Source of the DNA: Chloroflexota bacterium
GTDB taxonomy: Bacteria > Chloroflexota > Anaerolineae > Aggregatilineales > Aggregatilineaceae
Assembly (NCBI GenBank): GCA_010092855.1
Contig: JAADYV010000110.1
Location: forward strand, 1 to 32,891
DNA: 32,891 nucleotides
Direction of reading: 5' to 3'
Program-made: the position numbers and the translations under genes
In this document: in pieces, positions 23,601 through 30,635 of the stretch
Numbering within the stretch: position 1 is the first letter of the stretch
How the letters are laid out: the number at the start of each line of letters is the position of its first letter
The notes under the pieces: generated by a model
The model's database searches: none
Told to the model about the DNA's origin: nothing
What the model saw: the letters and a program-made list of their open reading frames with translations, nothing else

Positions 23601-24155
23601 ATGCACGAAGAAGTTATTTTTGCAGGTTTTGGTGGCCAGGGGGTGTTGTTCGCCGGACAGCTGCTGGCCTATACTGCGCTGGCCGAAGACAAGCATGTGA
23701 CCTGGATCCCATCGTATGGCCCGGAAATGCGGGGCGGTACGGCGAACTGCACGGTGGTTGTCAGCGACGAGCCAGTTGGCTCCCCGGTGACAAAATACCC
23801 CAGCATCGTGGTGGCGTTTAACAATCCATCGCTGGAAAAGTACGAAGACGAGGTCAAGCCGGATGGCTTACTGGTCGTGAACGAATCGCTGGTCATCCAT
23901 CAGGTCCAGCGCGACGACCTAGATCTCGTCCTGGTTCCGGCGACAGCACTGGCCACCGAACTGGGCGAAACGCGCATGACCAACATGATTCTGTTTGGCG
24001 CGATGCTGGCTCATCGCCCGATGGTAGCCCTGGACACAGCAGAGCATGTGCTGCTCGATAAGCTGGGTGAACGCAAAGCCCACCTGCACGAACTGAATCT
24101 GATGGCACTGCGCAAAGGCATGGAACTCGGTCTGGCGCAAAAAACAGAAGCCTGA
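23601..24155 (+). CDS. 2-oxoacid:ferredoxin oxidoreductase, gamma subunit
   Basis: A 184-residue subunit with the family's N-terminal GFGGQGVLFAGQLLA, WIPSYGPEMRGGTANCTVVV (about 37-56) and a closing region with a MGL-type end. The gamma subunit completes the complex and contributes to CoA binding. AGGGGC lies six bases before the ATG. The gene ends the operon, just before the hairpin at 24178. Confidence 0.94.
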   Translation: MHEEVIFAGFGGQGVLFAGQLLAYTALAEDKHVTWIPSYGPEMRGGTANCTVVVSDEPVGSPVTKYPSIVVAFNNPSLEKYEDEVKPDGLLVVNESLVIHQVQRDDLDLVLVPATALATELGETRMTNMILFGAMLAHRPMVALDTAEHVLLDKLGERKAHLHELNLMALRKGMELGLAQKTEA

Positions 24156-24177
24156 TCCATCGTCATCAACTCAACCT

Positions 24178-24215
24178 GCCCGTCATGTACCGCCTGGTCT
24201 GACGGGCGGTTGTGT
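24178..24215 (+). terminator. Terminator of the amino-acid oxidation operon
   Basis: GCCCGTCA (24178-24185) pairs perfectly with TGACGGGC (24200-24207) across a 14-base loop, followed by GGTTGTGTTTTCT. Position 23 bases after the last stop codon fits an intrinsic terminator; the T-run is interrupted. Confidence 0.78.
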
Positions 24216-24245
24216 TTTCTGACGAATCTTTCCCAGCAATCGATG

Positions 24246-24275
24246 TTGACGCACCGCGTTGCCGTATGGTACGCT
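24246..24275 (+). promoter_or_regulatory. Candidate sigma70 promoter of the T-box/aspS unit
   Basis: TTGACG (24246-24251), an 18-base spacer and TACGCT (24270-24275) lie about 20 bases upstream of the first paired base of the T-box Stem I. The predicted start near 24282 is consistent with a transcript that begins with the leader. Confidence 0.55.
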
Positions 24276-24295
24276 GGGCTGCACAAAGTGATGAT

Positions 24296-24570
24296 GGAGA
24301 AGAGTAGCGGGACCCACCAGGAGTCCAGAGAGCCGCCACCGGTGAGAGAGCGGTCTGCTGGCCCCGTGAAAGACTCTCCGGAGCGCGGGAAGAACGCCAC
24401 GGGGATTTGACCTCCTGGCCAGTAAGTCCCGACGGTTCGCCCCCGTTATCAGGTTATGATGAGGCTATCCCGCACTTGGTCCAGGGTGTGGTGATGGCGA
24501 ACTTGCAGTGGCACCACGAATGCCCCCTTCTTCGTCTGCATACGAGAAGGGGGCTATATGTTGTGGAGGT
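24296..24570 (+). promoter_or_regulatory. T-box leader with probable Asp (GAC) specifier
   Basis: A T-box element senses the charging state of a tRNA in the nascent message. Stem I base pairs GGAGA (24296-24300) with TCTCC (24375-24379). The specifier loop has the classical AGTA (24303-24306) opposite GAA (24368-24370), followed by A and then GAC (24372-24374), the Asp codon. Further up are CGGG/CCCG and CCAG/CTGG pairs, the conserved AGAGAG (24327-24332), and GGTG (24341-24344) in the distal part, framed by CCGC/GCGG. The acceptor-binding T-box core is TGGCACC (24509-24515). TGGC would pair with a 3' end GCCA, which fits a G73 discriminator base as in tRNA-Asp. The downstream gene is an aspartyl-tRNA synthetase, so specifier, discriminator and gene agree. 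The codon position within the loop is my reading. Confidence 0.88.
24522..24554 (+). terminator. Conditional hairpin of the T-box leader
   Basis: GCCCCCTTCT (24522-24531) and AGAAGGGGGC (24545-24554) form a perfect ten-bp stem just after the T-box core. The sequence after it (TATATGTTGT) has few consecutive T, so the hairpin may terminate weakly or act differently. GGAGGT of the aspS ribosome binding site starts at 24565. Confidence 0.75.
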
Positions 24571-24580
24571 GTCACTCATC

Positions 24581-25882
24581 ATGCAACGCATCTGGACAAC
24601 CCAACTGGGGAGTTATGCCGGCGAACGAGTCCAAATCGCGGGCTGGCTCCATCGTCTGCGCCAACTCAGCAATGTCACGTTTCTGATCCTGCGCGATGGC
24701 CAGGGCCTGGCCCAGGTGGTCATCGACGATCCACGACTGACGGACGAGTTGGCGAACTGGTATCATGAATCGGTGCTCTTGGTCGAAGGAGTCGTCGTGG
24801 TGGAACCACAGGCTCCTGGCGGAATGGAAATCCACCAGCCATCGATCAAACTGCTGGCTAACAGCGCCGAGCCGCCCCCCTTCGACTTGTTCCGCCCGGC
24901 GCTAAAAGCTCAACTCCCCACCATCCTCGACCATGCGCCGCTGTCACTGCGCCATCCCCGGCGACGTGCTCAGTTCCTGATCGCGTCGGCGTCGATCAGT
25001 GGTTTTCGTAGTGCGCTGCAAACCCTGAACTTTGTCGAAATCCAGACACCCAAGATCGTCGCCTCGGCCACCGAGGGTGGGGCCAATGTATTCAAGATCG
25101 ACTACTTCGGCACCCCCGCCTACCTCGCCCAGAGTCCGCAGTTCTACAAGCAAATGATGGTGGGCGTTTTCGAGCGCGTGTTTGAGATTGGACCGGTCTT
25201 CCGGGCCGAGCCGCACTCGACCACGCGCCACATCAACGAATACGTCTCGCTGGATGCCGAGATGGGCTTCATCGATGACCACCGCACGGTGATGACAACA
25301 TTGACCGAAGTGATACGCGGGATGCTGGACACCGTCCGCCGCGACGCGCACGATGCCACTGCCTTACTGGGCATTGACCTGCCGCAGGTCCCGCCCACCA
25401 TCCCGATCATTCATTTTTCCGGTGCGCAAGACCTGATCTGGCGCGAAACGGGCGAAGACCCGCGCGGCGAACCTGATCTGGCCCCGGCACACGAACGCTG
25501 GCTGGGCGATTGGGTCCAGCGGGAGTATGGCTCGGACTTCTTGTTTGTAGAAGGCTACCCGATGGCCAAGCGCCCGTTCTATACCCATCCCGCGCCCCAA
25601 CATCCGGAGTATTCCAACAGCTTCGATCTGCTGTTCCGAGGGCTGGAGCTGGTCACGGGCGGGCAGCGCCGCCACCTGTACGATGACTACCTGGCCGCGC
25701 TCGCTACACATGGCCTGCCAGTTGAACCCTTCGTGGGCTACCTGCAGGCGTTCAAGTATGGGATGCCGCCGCATGGGGGGTTCGCCATCGGCCTGGAGCG
25801 CTGGGTGGCCCAACTCACCGGCGCGAGCAATATCCGCGAAACGACGCTTTTTCCGCGTGACATCCACCGCCTGACGCCGTAA
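24581..25882 (+). CDS. aspS: Aspartyl-tRNA synthetase, archaeal-type (possibly non-discriminating)
   Basis: A 433-residue class IIb synthetase that charges tRNA-Asp, and perhaps tRNA-Asn, with aspartate. An N-terminal OB-fold anticodon-binding domain (about 1-95) is followed by the catalytic domain: FVEIQTPKIVASATEGGAN as motif 1 neighbourhood, FRAEPHSTTRHINEY as motif 2, and GLERWVAQLTGASNIRE as motif 3. AQSPQFYKQ and SLDAEMGF match AspRS rather than AsnRS. The length fits archaeal-type AspRS and lacks the large insertion of the typical bacterial enzyme. ATG 24581 is chosen because GGAGGTG lies about ten bases upstream; an in-frame ATG at 24407 would put the T-box inside the coding region. 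Non-discrimination would need a tRNA-dependent amidotransferase elsewhere in the genome. Confidence 0.93.
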   Translation: MQRIWTTQLGSYAGERVQIAGWLHRLRQLSNVTFLILRDGQGLAQVVIDDPRLTDELANWYHESVLLVEGVVVVEPQAPGGMEIHQPSIKLLANSAEPPPFDLFRPALKAQLPTILDHAPLSLRHPRRRAQFLIASASISGFRSALQTLNFVEIQTPKIVASATEGGANVFKIDYFGTPAYLAQSPQFYKQMMVGVFERVFEIGPVFRAEPHSTTRHINEYVSLDAEMGFIDDHRTVMTTLTEVIRGMLDTVRRDAHDATALLGIDLPQVPPTIPIIHFSGAQDLIWRETGEDPRGEPDLAPAHERWLGDWVQREYGSDFLFVEGYPMAKRPFYTHPAPQHPEYSNSFDLLFRGLELVTGGQRRHLYDDYLAALATHGLPVEPFVGYLQAFKYGMPPHGGFAIGLERWVAQLTGASNIRETTLFPRDIHRLTP

Positions 25883-25903
25883 AGCACCTGAATGATGACG
25901 CAT

Positions 25904-25952
25904 CGCCCGCCGGATTCGCATGTTTTAGAGCACTTCGGCGGGCGTGTTTTTT
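25904..25952 (+). terminator. Terminator of aspS
   Basis: CGCCCGCCG (25904-25912) pairs perfectly with CGGCGGGCG (25936-25944), and is followed by TGTTTTTT. The stem is strongly GC-rich and sits 22 bases after the aspS stop codon. Confidence 0.88.
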
Positions 25953-25991
25953 GCCGGTTTCGACGCGCTGGCGATACCCCGAACATGAGTC

Positions 25992-25997
25992 TATACT
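25992..25997 (+). promoter_or_regulatory. Candidate -10 element of the hypE-like gene
   Basis: TATACT is 48 bases before the start codon and directly after the aspS terminator, where a promoter is needed. The -35 region (TGGCGA, 17 bases away) is weak. Confidence 0.35.
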
Positions 25998-26044
25998 GAA
26001 TGCGACAATCAATGGACTAATCGTTGGCGTATCCAGAGAGACTG

Positions 26045-27103
26045 ATGGCTGAACAACCCAATTTTGAAGGTTTTGTATGCCCGCTCCCGCTGCGAGACTA
26101 TCCTCAGATCGTGTTGGGACATGGCAGCGGGGGACGTTTATCATCCGAGTTAATCCAACACCTGTTTGTACCCTTGTTCGACAATCCCGCGCTGGCAAGT
26201 CTCAATGACCAGGCGGTGCTGGATATCAACGGCACGCGGCTGGCCTTCACCACCGACTCGTTCGTGGTGCAACCATTGTTCTTCCCCGGCGGTAACATCG
26301 GCAGCCTGGCAGTACACGGCACCATCAACGACCTGGCCATGAGCGGCGCGCAACCACTCTTCATTTCGGCAGGTTACATCCTGGAAGAGGGGTTGTTAAT
26401 GGACGACCTGGGCAATATCGCCACGGCCATGGCGAACGCCTGCCGGGACTCAGGAGTATTACTGGTGACAGGCGACACCAAAGTGGTGGACAAAGGCAAG
26501 GGGGATGGCGTCTTCATCAATACAGCAGGCATTGGCATCGTTCCAGACGGCGTGAATATTGCCGCCAATAATGCGCAGCCGGGTGACGTGATTATCGTCA
26601 GCGGCACGATTGGCGATCATGGCATGGCGATTATGTCTGTGCGCGAGGGGTTAACCTTCGAGACGGAACTCGTCAGCGACAGCGCCGCGCTGCACACGCT
26701 CGTAGCCGCCATGCTCGACGTAACTAATGACCTGCACTGCCTGCGCGACGCGACTCGGGGTGGGGTTGCTGCTGTGCTCAACGAATTAGCTGCCAGTTCG
26801 CAGGTGGGCTTTGTGCTGGACGAAACCGCGCTCCCGGTCCGGCCAGCGGTCCAGGCCGCGTGTGAAATGCTGGGCATGGACCCGCTGTATGTTGCTAACG
26901 AGGGCAAGCTGGTAGCTGTTGTCCCGGTGGCACGGGCGGATGCGGTATTGGCGGCTATGCGCAAGCATCCACTAGGCCGGGATGCAACCATCATTGGGCA
27001 AGCGGTCAACGAACATGCTGGTATGGTAATTGCCCAAACGGCTATCGGCGGACGGCGTGTTGTCGATATGCCCCTGGGAGAAATCTTACCCCGGATCTGT
27101 TAG
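26045..27103 (+). CDS. hypE: HypE-like carbamoyl dehydratase (hydrogenase maturation family)
   Basis: A 352-residue protein of the AIR synthase-like fold. In hydrogenase maturation HypE takes a carbamoyl group from HypF onto its C-terminal Cys and dehydrates it with ATP to a thiocyanate, the source of the CN ligands of [NiFe] sites. The N-terminal LGHGSGGRLSSELI, the DSFVVQPLFFPGGNIG and HGTINDLAMSGA segments, GDTKVV and the DATRGGVAAVLNELA motif are all typical, and the protein ends in PRIC, the exact terminal motif that carries the reactive Cys. ATG 26045 with GAGAGA just upstream is preferred over the in-frame TTG at 26024. No other hyp or hydrogenase gene is in the window, so the cellular role rests on distant genes. 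Confidence 0.88.
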   Translation: MAEQPNFEGFVCPLPLRDYPQIVLGHGSGGRLSSELIQHLFVPLFDNPALASLNDQAVLDINGTRLAFTTDSFVVQPLFFPGGNIGSLAVHGTINDLAMSGAQPLFISAGYILEEGLLMDDLGNIATAMANACRDSGVLLVTGDTKVVDKGKGDGVFINTAGIGIVPDGVNIAANNAQPGDVIIVSGTIGDHGMAIMSVREGLTFETELVSDSAALHTLVAAMLDVTNDLHCLRDATRGGVAAVLNELAASSQVGFVLDETALPVRPAVQAACEMLGMDPLYVANEGKLVAVVPVARADAVLAAMRKHPLGRDATIIGQAVNEHAGMVIAQTAIGGRRVVDMPLGEILPRIC

Positions 27104-27117
27104 GAAGAGGAGAGGGT

Positions 27118-28536
27118 ATGGACGCACAAACACTCTTTCGTCAGGGGGTTCTGGCCATCCGCGATCAGAAGGATGTCGCGCAGGGCCGCAAACTCCTGCA
27201 ACAATCGCTGCGCCTTGATCCGAAAAACGACATGGCCTGGCTGTGGCTGACGCGCACGGTGAGTGATACCGAAACTCGCCTGAAATACATCGATTACGCG
27301 CTCAAGGTGAATCCAGCCAACGAACACGCGCTTAAGCTCAAGCAACAACTGCTGCAACATGCGGTCCCCGCGGCGGCTCCACCGGTTGCTGCCCCGGCTG
27401 CTTCGCCCCCCCAACCGCAAGTCGCATCCGTTCCAGCCGTATCACAACCGGAACCGGTCGCGGCAGTACAATCCGACGCGCTGACCATGGCCTCCCCGAT
27501 GAAACCATCGGAACGGAAGCAGGTTATGCAGTTGCTCGAACAGGCCGAAGTCTACCGTGAAGAGGACAATATTGAGGCCGCCATTGGCGAGTGGGTATCC
27601 GTGCTTGGTATCCGCGTTGACCACGATGTCGCCATCCGCAACGCCACCGGTCACTTGTGGAAGATGAACTACCGCGAAGATGCTCGCGAGTTAATCCACC
27701 GCGCTATCGACGCCGGTACTGCGGTGCCCTTCATCTACATGACCGCCATCGACATGGCCGAACGCGAGCATGACTATGAGGTCGCAGACCAACTGCGAGA
27801 AACCATTCCCGCAATGCCGAACGCGCCAGAGGAGTTGATCATCAACATCGTTGATCAGCATATGGAAGCCTATAAAATGGACCAGGCGCTCAAGGCATTA
27901 GAAGCCGCCGTCGAAAGCCATCCTGACAGCCAGGTACTGCTGGTCAAACTCGGCGATGTGTACACGGAACTCCAGCGCACGACCGAAGCCATGAGTTGTT
28001 ATGATCGCGCTGTACGATTAGGCTCGCGCTCAACCTTCGGGAAAGAAGCGGATAAGCGGTTGGCCAGTTATGTCCCCGTGCTCACGGACCAGGAACGGGG
28101 CAGCATCCTGTTGGCTGTACGCGAGGCGACTGGCTTCGGCATTGCCGCGTTCCTGCTCGGCATTCAGGACGCAGGACTGGACCTGCCATCAATGTCGGGC
28201 TTACATTGGATGGGGATCGGCCTATCCTTGCTGGGTGGCTATTTTTTGGTCACGGCCACTTCGTCGCCCCAGCAGCGACCGCTAGCCGGGTTGTTGGGCG
28301 GCAAAATTCCGCCCCCCACTGAAATTGATCCCGATGAAAAGAAAGAGGTTGAAAACACCTTTGGTGAGGCGATGGCAGAAGACAGCCAGATTCCCATTCT
28401 ACCCATGGCGGCACGCTATTTCCTGGGCTTCGTTGGCCTGGTGATGATCATTGCGGCCCTGGGGTTGGTGCTCAACCAAAGCCTTGGCCTGGTGATGGAT
28501 TATACCCAGCCACCCTACCCGGAATCCTTGCGGTAA
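27118..28536 (+). CDS. TPR-repeat protein with C-terminal membrane helices
   Basis: A 472-residue protein. The N-terminal part (about 1-80) has a TPR-like helix pair (FRQGVLAIRDQKDVAQGRKLL). A low-complexity Ala/Pro/Val linker (about 81-125) follows. The middle (about 130-310) has TPR-like helices including VLLVKLGDVYTELQRTTEAM. Near the C-terminus are hydrophobic segments at about 335-350, 362-378 and 430-455, so it is probably anchored in the membrane with the repeats inside the cell. TPRs bind other proteins; the partner is not known. GGAGAGGG lies just upstream of the ATG. It lies between hypE and a rhomboid protease with short gaps, 14 and 31 bases, so the three are likely one transcript. 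Confidence 0.82.
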   Translation: MDAQTLFRQGVLAIRDQKDVAQGRKLLQQSLRLDPKNDMAWLWLTRTVSDTETRLKYIDYALKVNPANEHALKLKQQLLQHAVPAAAPPVAAPAASPPQPQVASVPAVSQPEPVAAVQSDALTMASPMKPSERKQVMQLLEQAEVYREEDNIEAAIGEWVSVLGIRVDHDVAIRNATGHLWKMNYREDARELIHRAIDAGTAVPFIYMTAIDMAEREHDYEVADQLRETIPAMPNAPEELIINIVDQHMEAYKMDQALKALEAAVESHPDSQVLLVKLGDVYTELQRTTEAMSCYDRAVRLGSRSTFGKEADKRLASYVPVLTDQERGSILLAVREATGFGIAAFLLGIQDAGLDLPSMSGLHWMGIGLSLLGGYFLVTATSSPQQRPLAGLLGGKIPPPTEIDPDEKKEVENTFGEAMAEDSQIPILPMAARYFLGFVGLVMIIAALGLVLNQSLGLVMDYTQPPYPESLR

Positions 28537-28567
28537 TGCACTCCGAGTAACCATCGAGGTTGTCAGT

Positions 28568-29431
28568 ATGTGTCTAATTATCTCCTTTATATTACTGGTG
28601 CTGAGCGTCATCATTTCGATGTCGTTTATCTACCCACTACCGATCAATGATGCCCGGACCACGCGCTATCGCAGCCTGCCCTGGTCAACGTATCTGCTAA
28701 TCTCGATCAACGCCATCGTATTTCTCGCCTGGTTAGGCCCCGATCTATATGGCAGTGGAGATGAACCCCCTAACTGGCCGAGCTACGTGAACAAAATATC
28801 GTCCTACGGCTACCGCGAAGACCTGATCACGTCTCTCTCTGGCACCGAAACGATGGGCGGGATAGGGGCGCTGGCCACGTTTTCCAGCATGTTCATGCAC
28901 GCGGACATCTGGCACCTGTTTAGCAACATGATCTTTTTGTGGACCTTTGGCCGCCGCATTGAGGATGCCTGTGGTCATTCGCGCTTCCTGGTCTTTTACA
29001 TCTTCGCGGGCATGGTCGCCAATGTCGGCTCGGTGATGTTGAACCCTGCCGATCGCGACATCCCCGGTATTGGCGCGAGTGGGGCCATCTTTGGGGTCAT
29101 GGGCGCCTACCTGCTGTTATTCCCCAACGGCAAAATCATATCGTTGTGGGGGCTGGGGGCTATCTTCCGCATCCCCTTCGCAGCGGTCCGCATGGTGGGC
29201 GACAGCGACGTGAAACTGTGGCGGTGGGCGATGCCGTTACCAGCCTGGTTTTTGCTGTTGGTCTACGTAGCAATCAACATCGGGCCATCGCTGGAGACAA
29301 TCTTCTGGGGAGACAATACCGGCGGGGTCGATACTCTGGCCCACCTGACAGGTTTTGCCGCAGCCCTGACGATCTTCTTTTTCGTGCGCAAGGACCTGCT
29401 GGTCCGTTTCTTGTCGGGACGCACAGTTTAG
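28568..29431 (+). CDS. Rhomboid-family intramembrane serine protease
   Basis: A 287-residue membrane protein that would cut other membrane proteins within the lipid bilayer. The catalytic dyad is S171 in GIGASGAIFG and H259 in AHLTGF. The conserved H-x4-H-x3-N is H111, H116, N120 in HADIWHLFSNM, with N120 expected to help form the oxyanion hole. Seven or so hydrophobic segments fit a core of six helices plus an N-terminal one. GAGG lies 12 bases before the ATG. The gene precedes the str operon, with the strong promoter at 29492 immediately after its stop codon. Substrates cannot be inferred. Confidence 0.93.
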   Translation: MCLIISFILLVLSVIISMSFIYPLPINDARTTRYRSLPWSTYLLISINAIVFLAWLGPDLYGSGDEPPNWPSYVNKISSYGYREDLITSLSGTETMGGIGALATFSSMFMHADIWHLFSNMIFLWTFGRRIEDACGHSRFLVFYIFAGMVANVGSVMLNPADRDIPGIGASGAIFGVMGAYLLLFPNGKIISLWGLGAIFRIPFAAVRMVGDSDVKLWRWAMPLPAWFLLLVYVAINIGPSLETIFWGDNTGGVDTLAHLTGFAAALTIFFFVRKDLLVRFLSGRTV

Positions 29432-29491
29432 GGCTACTCAGAGCGGTTTAAGACACCGTAACCGAAAGGAACTGCGAACCCAGAATCAGTC

Positions 29492-29520
29492 TTGACAGGC
29501 CCAACCCGAACTGCTAATAT
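29492..29520 (+). promoter_or_regulatory. Near-consensus sigma70 promoter of the str operon
   Basis: TTGACA (29492-29497), a 17-base spacer and TAATAT (29515-29520) match the ideal spacing. The -35 is perfect and the -10 nearly so, fitting a strongly expressed ribosomal-protein operon. The start of transcription would be near 29527, giving a leader of about 190 nt before rpsL. Confidence 0.85.
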
Positions 29521-29545
29521 CAGTTCCTCGTAGACGCGGCGTTAT

Positions 29546-29706
29546 CCCTACCCAGTAGTAGGGCGCTGACGACCGAATTGGATCAGGTATCGTGCGTGAG
29601 GCCATCTGTGCCGTAGTCTATTGATGGCCTCACGTTGTGTCAGAAGCAGGCGGGCGTTTTGCGCCCGTGTGTTACGCTCAAAACCAGTATCGTTCTGGCC
29701 AGAACG
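29546..29706 (+). promoter_or_regulatory. Structured 5' leader of the str operon
   Basis: Four inverted repeats lie between the promoter and rpsL: CCCTAC/GTAGGG (29546-29551, 29558-29563); GTGAGGCCATC/GATGGCCTCAC (29596-29606, 29623-29633, 11 bp perfect); CGGGCG/CGCCCG (29651-29656, 29662-29667); and a perfect 16-nt palindrome CGTTCTGGCCAGAACG (29691-29706) ending just before GGAG of the ribosome binding site. This could be a ribosomal-protein binding leader for autogenous control or an attenuator; the palindrome might alternatively be a DNA operator. No conserved class is recognised by eye. Confidence 0.6.
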
Positions 29707-29719
29707 TTGGAGAAAAAGT

Positions 29720-30136
29720 ATGCCGACCATCAACCAACTTATTCGCAAGGGGCGCAAGCCGAAGAAAAAGAAGAGCAAGTCGCCTGCGCTGCAATATACC
29801 TTTAACTCGTACACGCAGCGGCGTACTCGCCAGCCGAAAGGCGCACCACAAAAACGTGGTGTCTGCACCCAGGTGAAGACGATGACGCCCAAGAAGCCTA
29901 ATTCTGCGTTACGCAAGGTGGCGCGTGTCCGCCTCACCAACGGGATCGAAGTGACGGCCTACATCCCCGGTGAAGGGCACGGGTTGCAGGAACACAGTGT
30001 GGTGCTGGTGCGCGGTGGTCGTGTGAAAGACCTGCCGGGTGTGCGCTACCACATCGTGCGCGGCACGTTGGACGCCGATGGCGTGAGCGATCGCGGCCAG
30101 GGACGCAGCAAGTACGGCACCAAAAAGCCGAAGTAG
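29720..30136 (+). CDS. rpsL: 30S ribosomal protein S12
   Basis: A 138-residue protein of the ribosomal decoding centre. The hallmark motifs are present: [29 protein letters not shown] (with the streptomycin-related Lys) and [10 protein letters not shown]. Two departures are visible. An insertion of about 14 residues, [15 protein letters not shown], follows SPALQ (residues 26-40), and GHGLQEHS replaces the usual GHNLQEHS. The start at 29720 has GGAG seven bases upstream; a start at 29621 would span the hairpins and the palindrome. rpsG follows after 19 bases, giving the classical str order. Confidence 0.97.
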   Translation: MPTINQLIRKGRKPKKKKSKSPALQYTFNSYTQRRTRQPKGAPQKRGVCTQVKTMTPKKPNSALRKVARVRLTNGIEVTAYIPGEGHGLQEHSVVLVRGGRVKDLPGVRYHIVRGTLDADGVSDRGQGRSKYGTKKPK

Positions 30137-30155
30137 AACCGGGGAGATTACGCAT

Positions 30156-30626
30156 ATGCCAAGAAGGAACAGCCCTCCGAAGCGCAAGGTCGAGCCGGAC
30201 GTCAAATACAACAACGTCCGCGTCGAAATGTTTATCAACCGCATGATGTACGGCGGCAAGAAAAGCACCGCCCGGCGTGTGATGTACGATGCGTTGGCAC
30301 TGGTTGAAGAACGCGCCAAGCGCGATCCGATTGAGGTCTTTGAACAGGGTCTGCGCAACGCGACGCCAGTCCTCGAAGTCAAGCCCCGCCGTGTGGGTGG
30401 CTCGACCTACCAGGTGCCGGTTGAAGTTGATCCCGCCCGTGCGCTGTCGCTGGCGATGCGGTGGCTGTTGGCCGCTGCACGCGCGCGCGGAGGCCGCAGC
30501 ATGGCTGAAAAACTGTCGGCGGAACTCATGGATGCCGCCAACAACCAAGGTTCTGCTGTCAAAAAGAAAGAAGACACGCACCGCATGGCGGAAGCCAATC
30601 GTGCGTTTGCACATTACCGCTGGTAA
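30156..30626 (+). CDS. rpsG: 30S ribosomal protein S7
   Basis: A 156-residue primary 16S rRNA binding protein of the small-subunit head. [10 protein letters not shown] at the start, [32 protein letters not shown] (written as [17 protein letters not shown]) and the C-terminal [21 protein letters not shown] are typical. The length fits the family. GGGGAG lies about ten bases before the ATG. In other bacteria S7 represses this operon by binding mRNA. fusA starts nine bases later. Confidence 0.97.
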   Translation: MPRRNSPPKRKVEPDVKYNNVRVEMFINRMMYGGKKSTARRVMYDALALVEERAKRDPIEVFEQGLRNATPVLEVKPRRVGGSTYQVPVEVDPARALSLAMRWLLAAARARGGRSMAEKLSAELMDAANNQGSAVKKKEDTHRMAEANRAFAHYRW

Positions 30627-30635
30627 AGGACAACC

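Noticed and set aside
26024-26044. TTG start for the hypE-like gene
   Set aside because: The seven added residues are not family-like, and the ATG at 26045 has a better placed ribosome binding site.
29621-29719. Longer N-terminus for S12
   Set aside because: The added 33 residues are not like S12, and would place the hairpins, palindrome and ribosome binding site inside the coding region.
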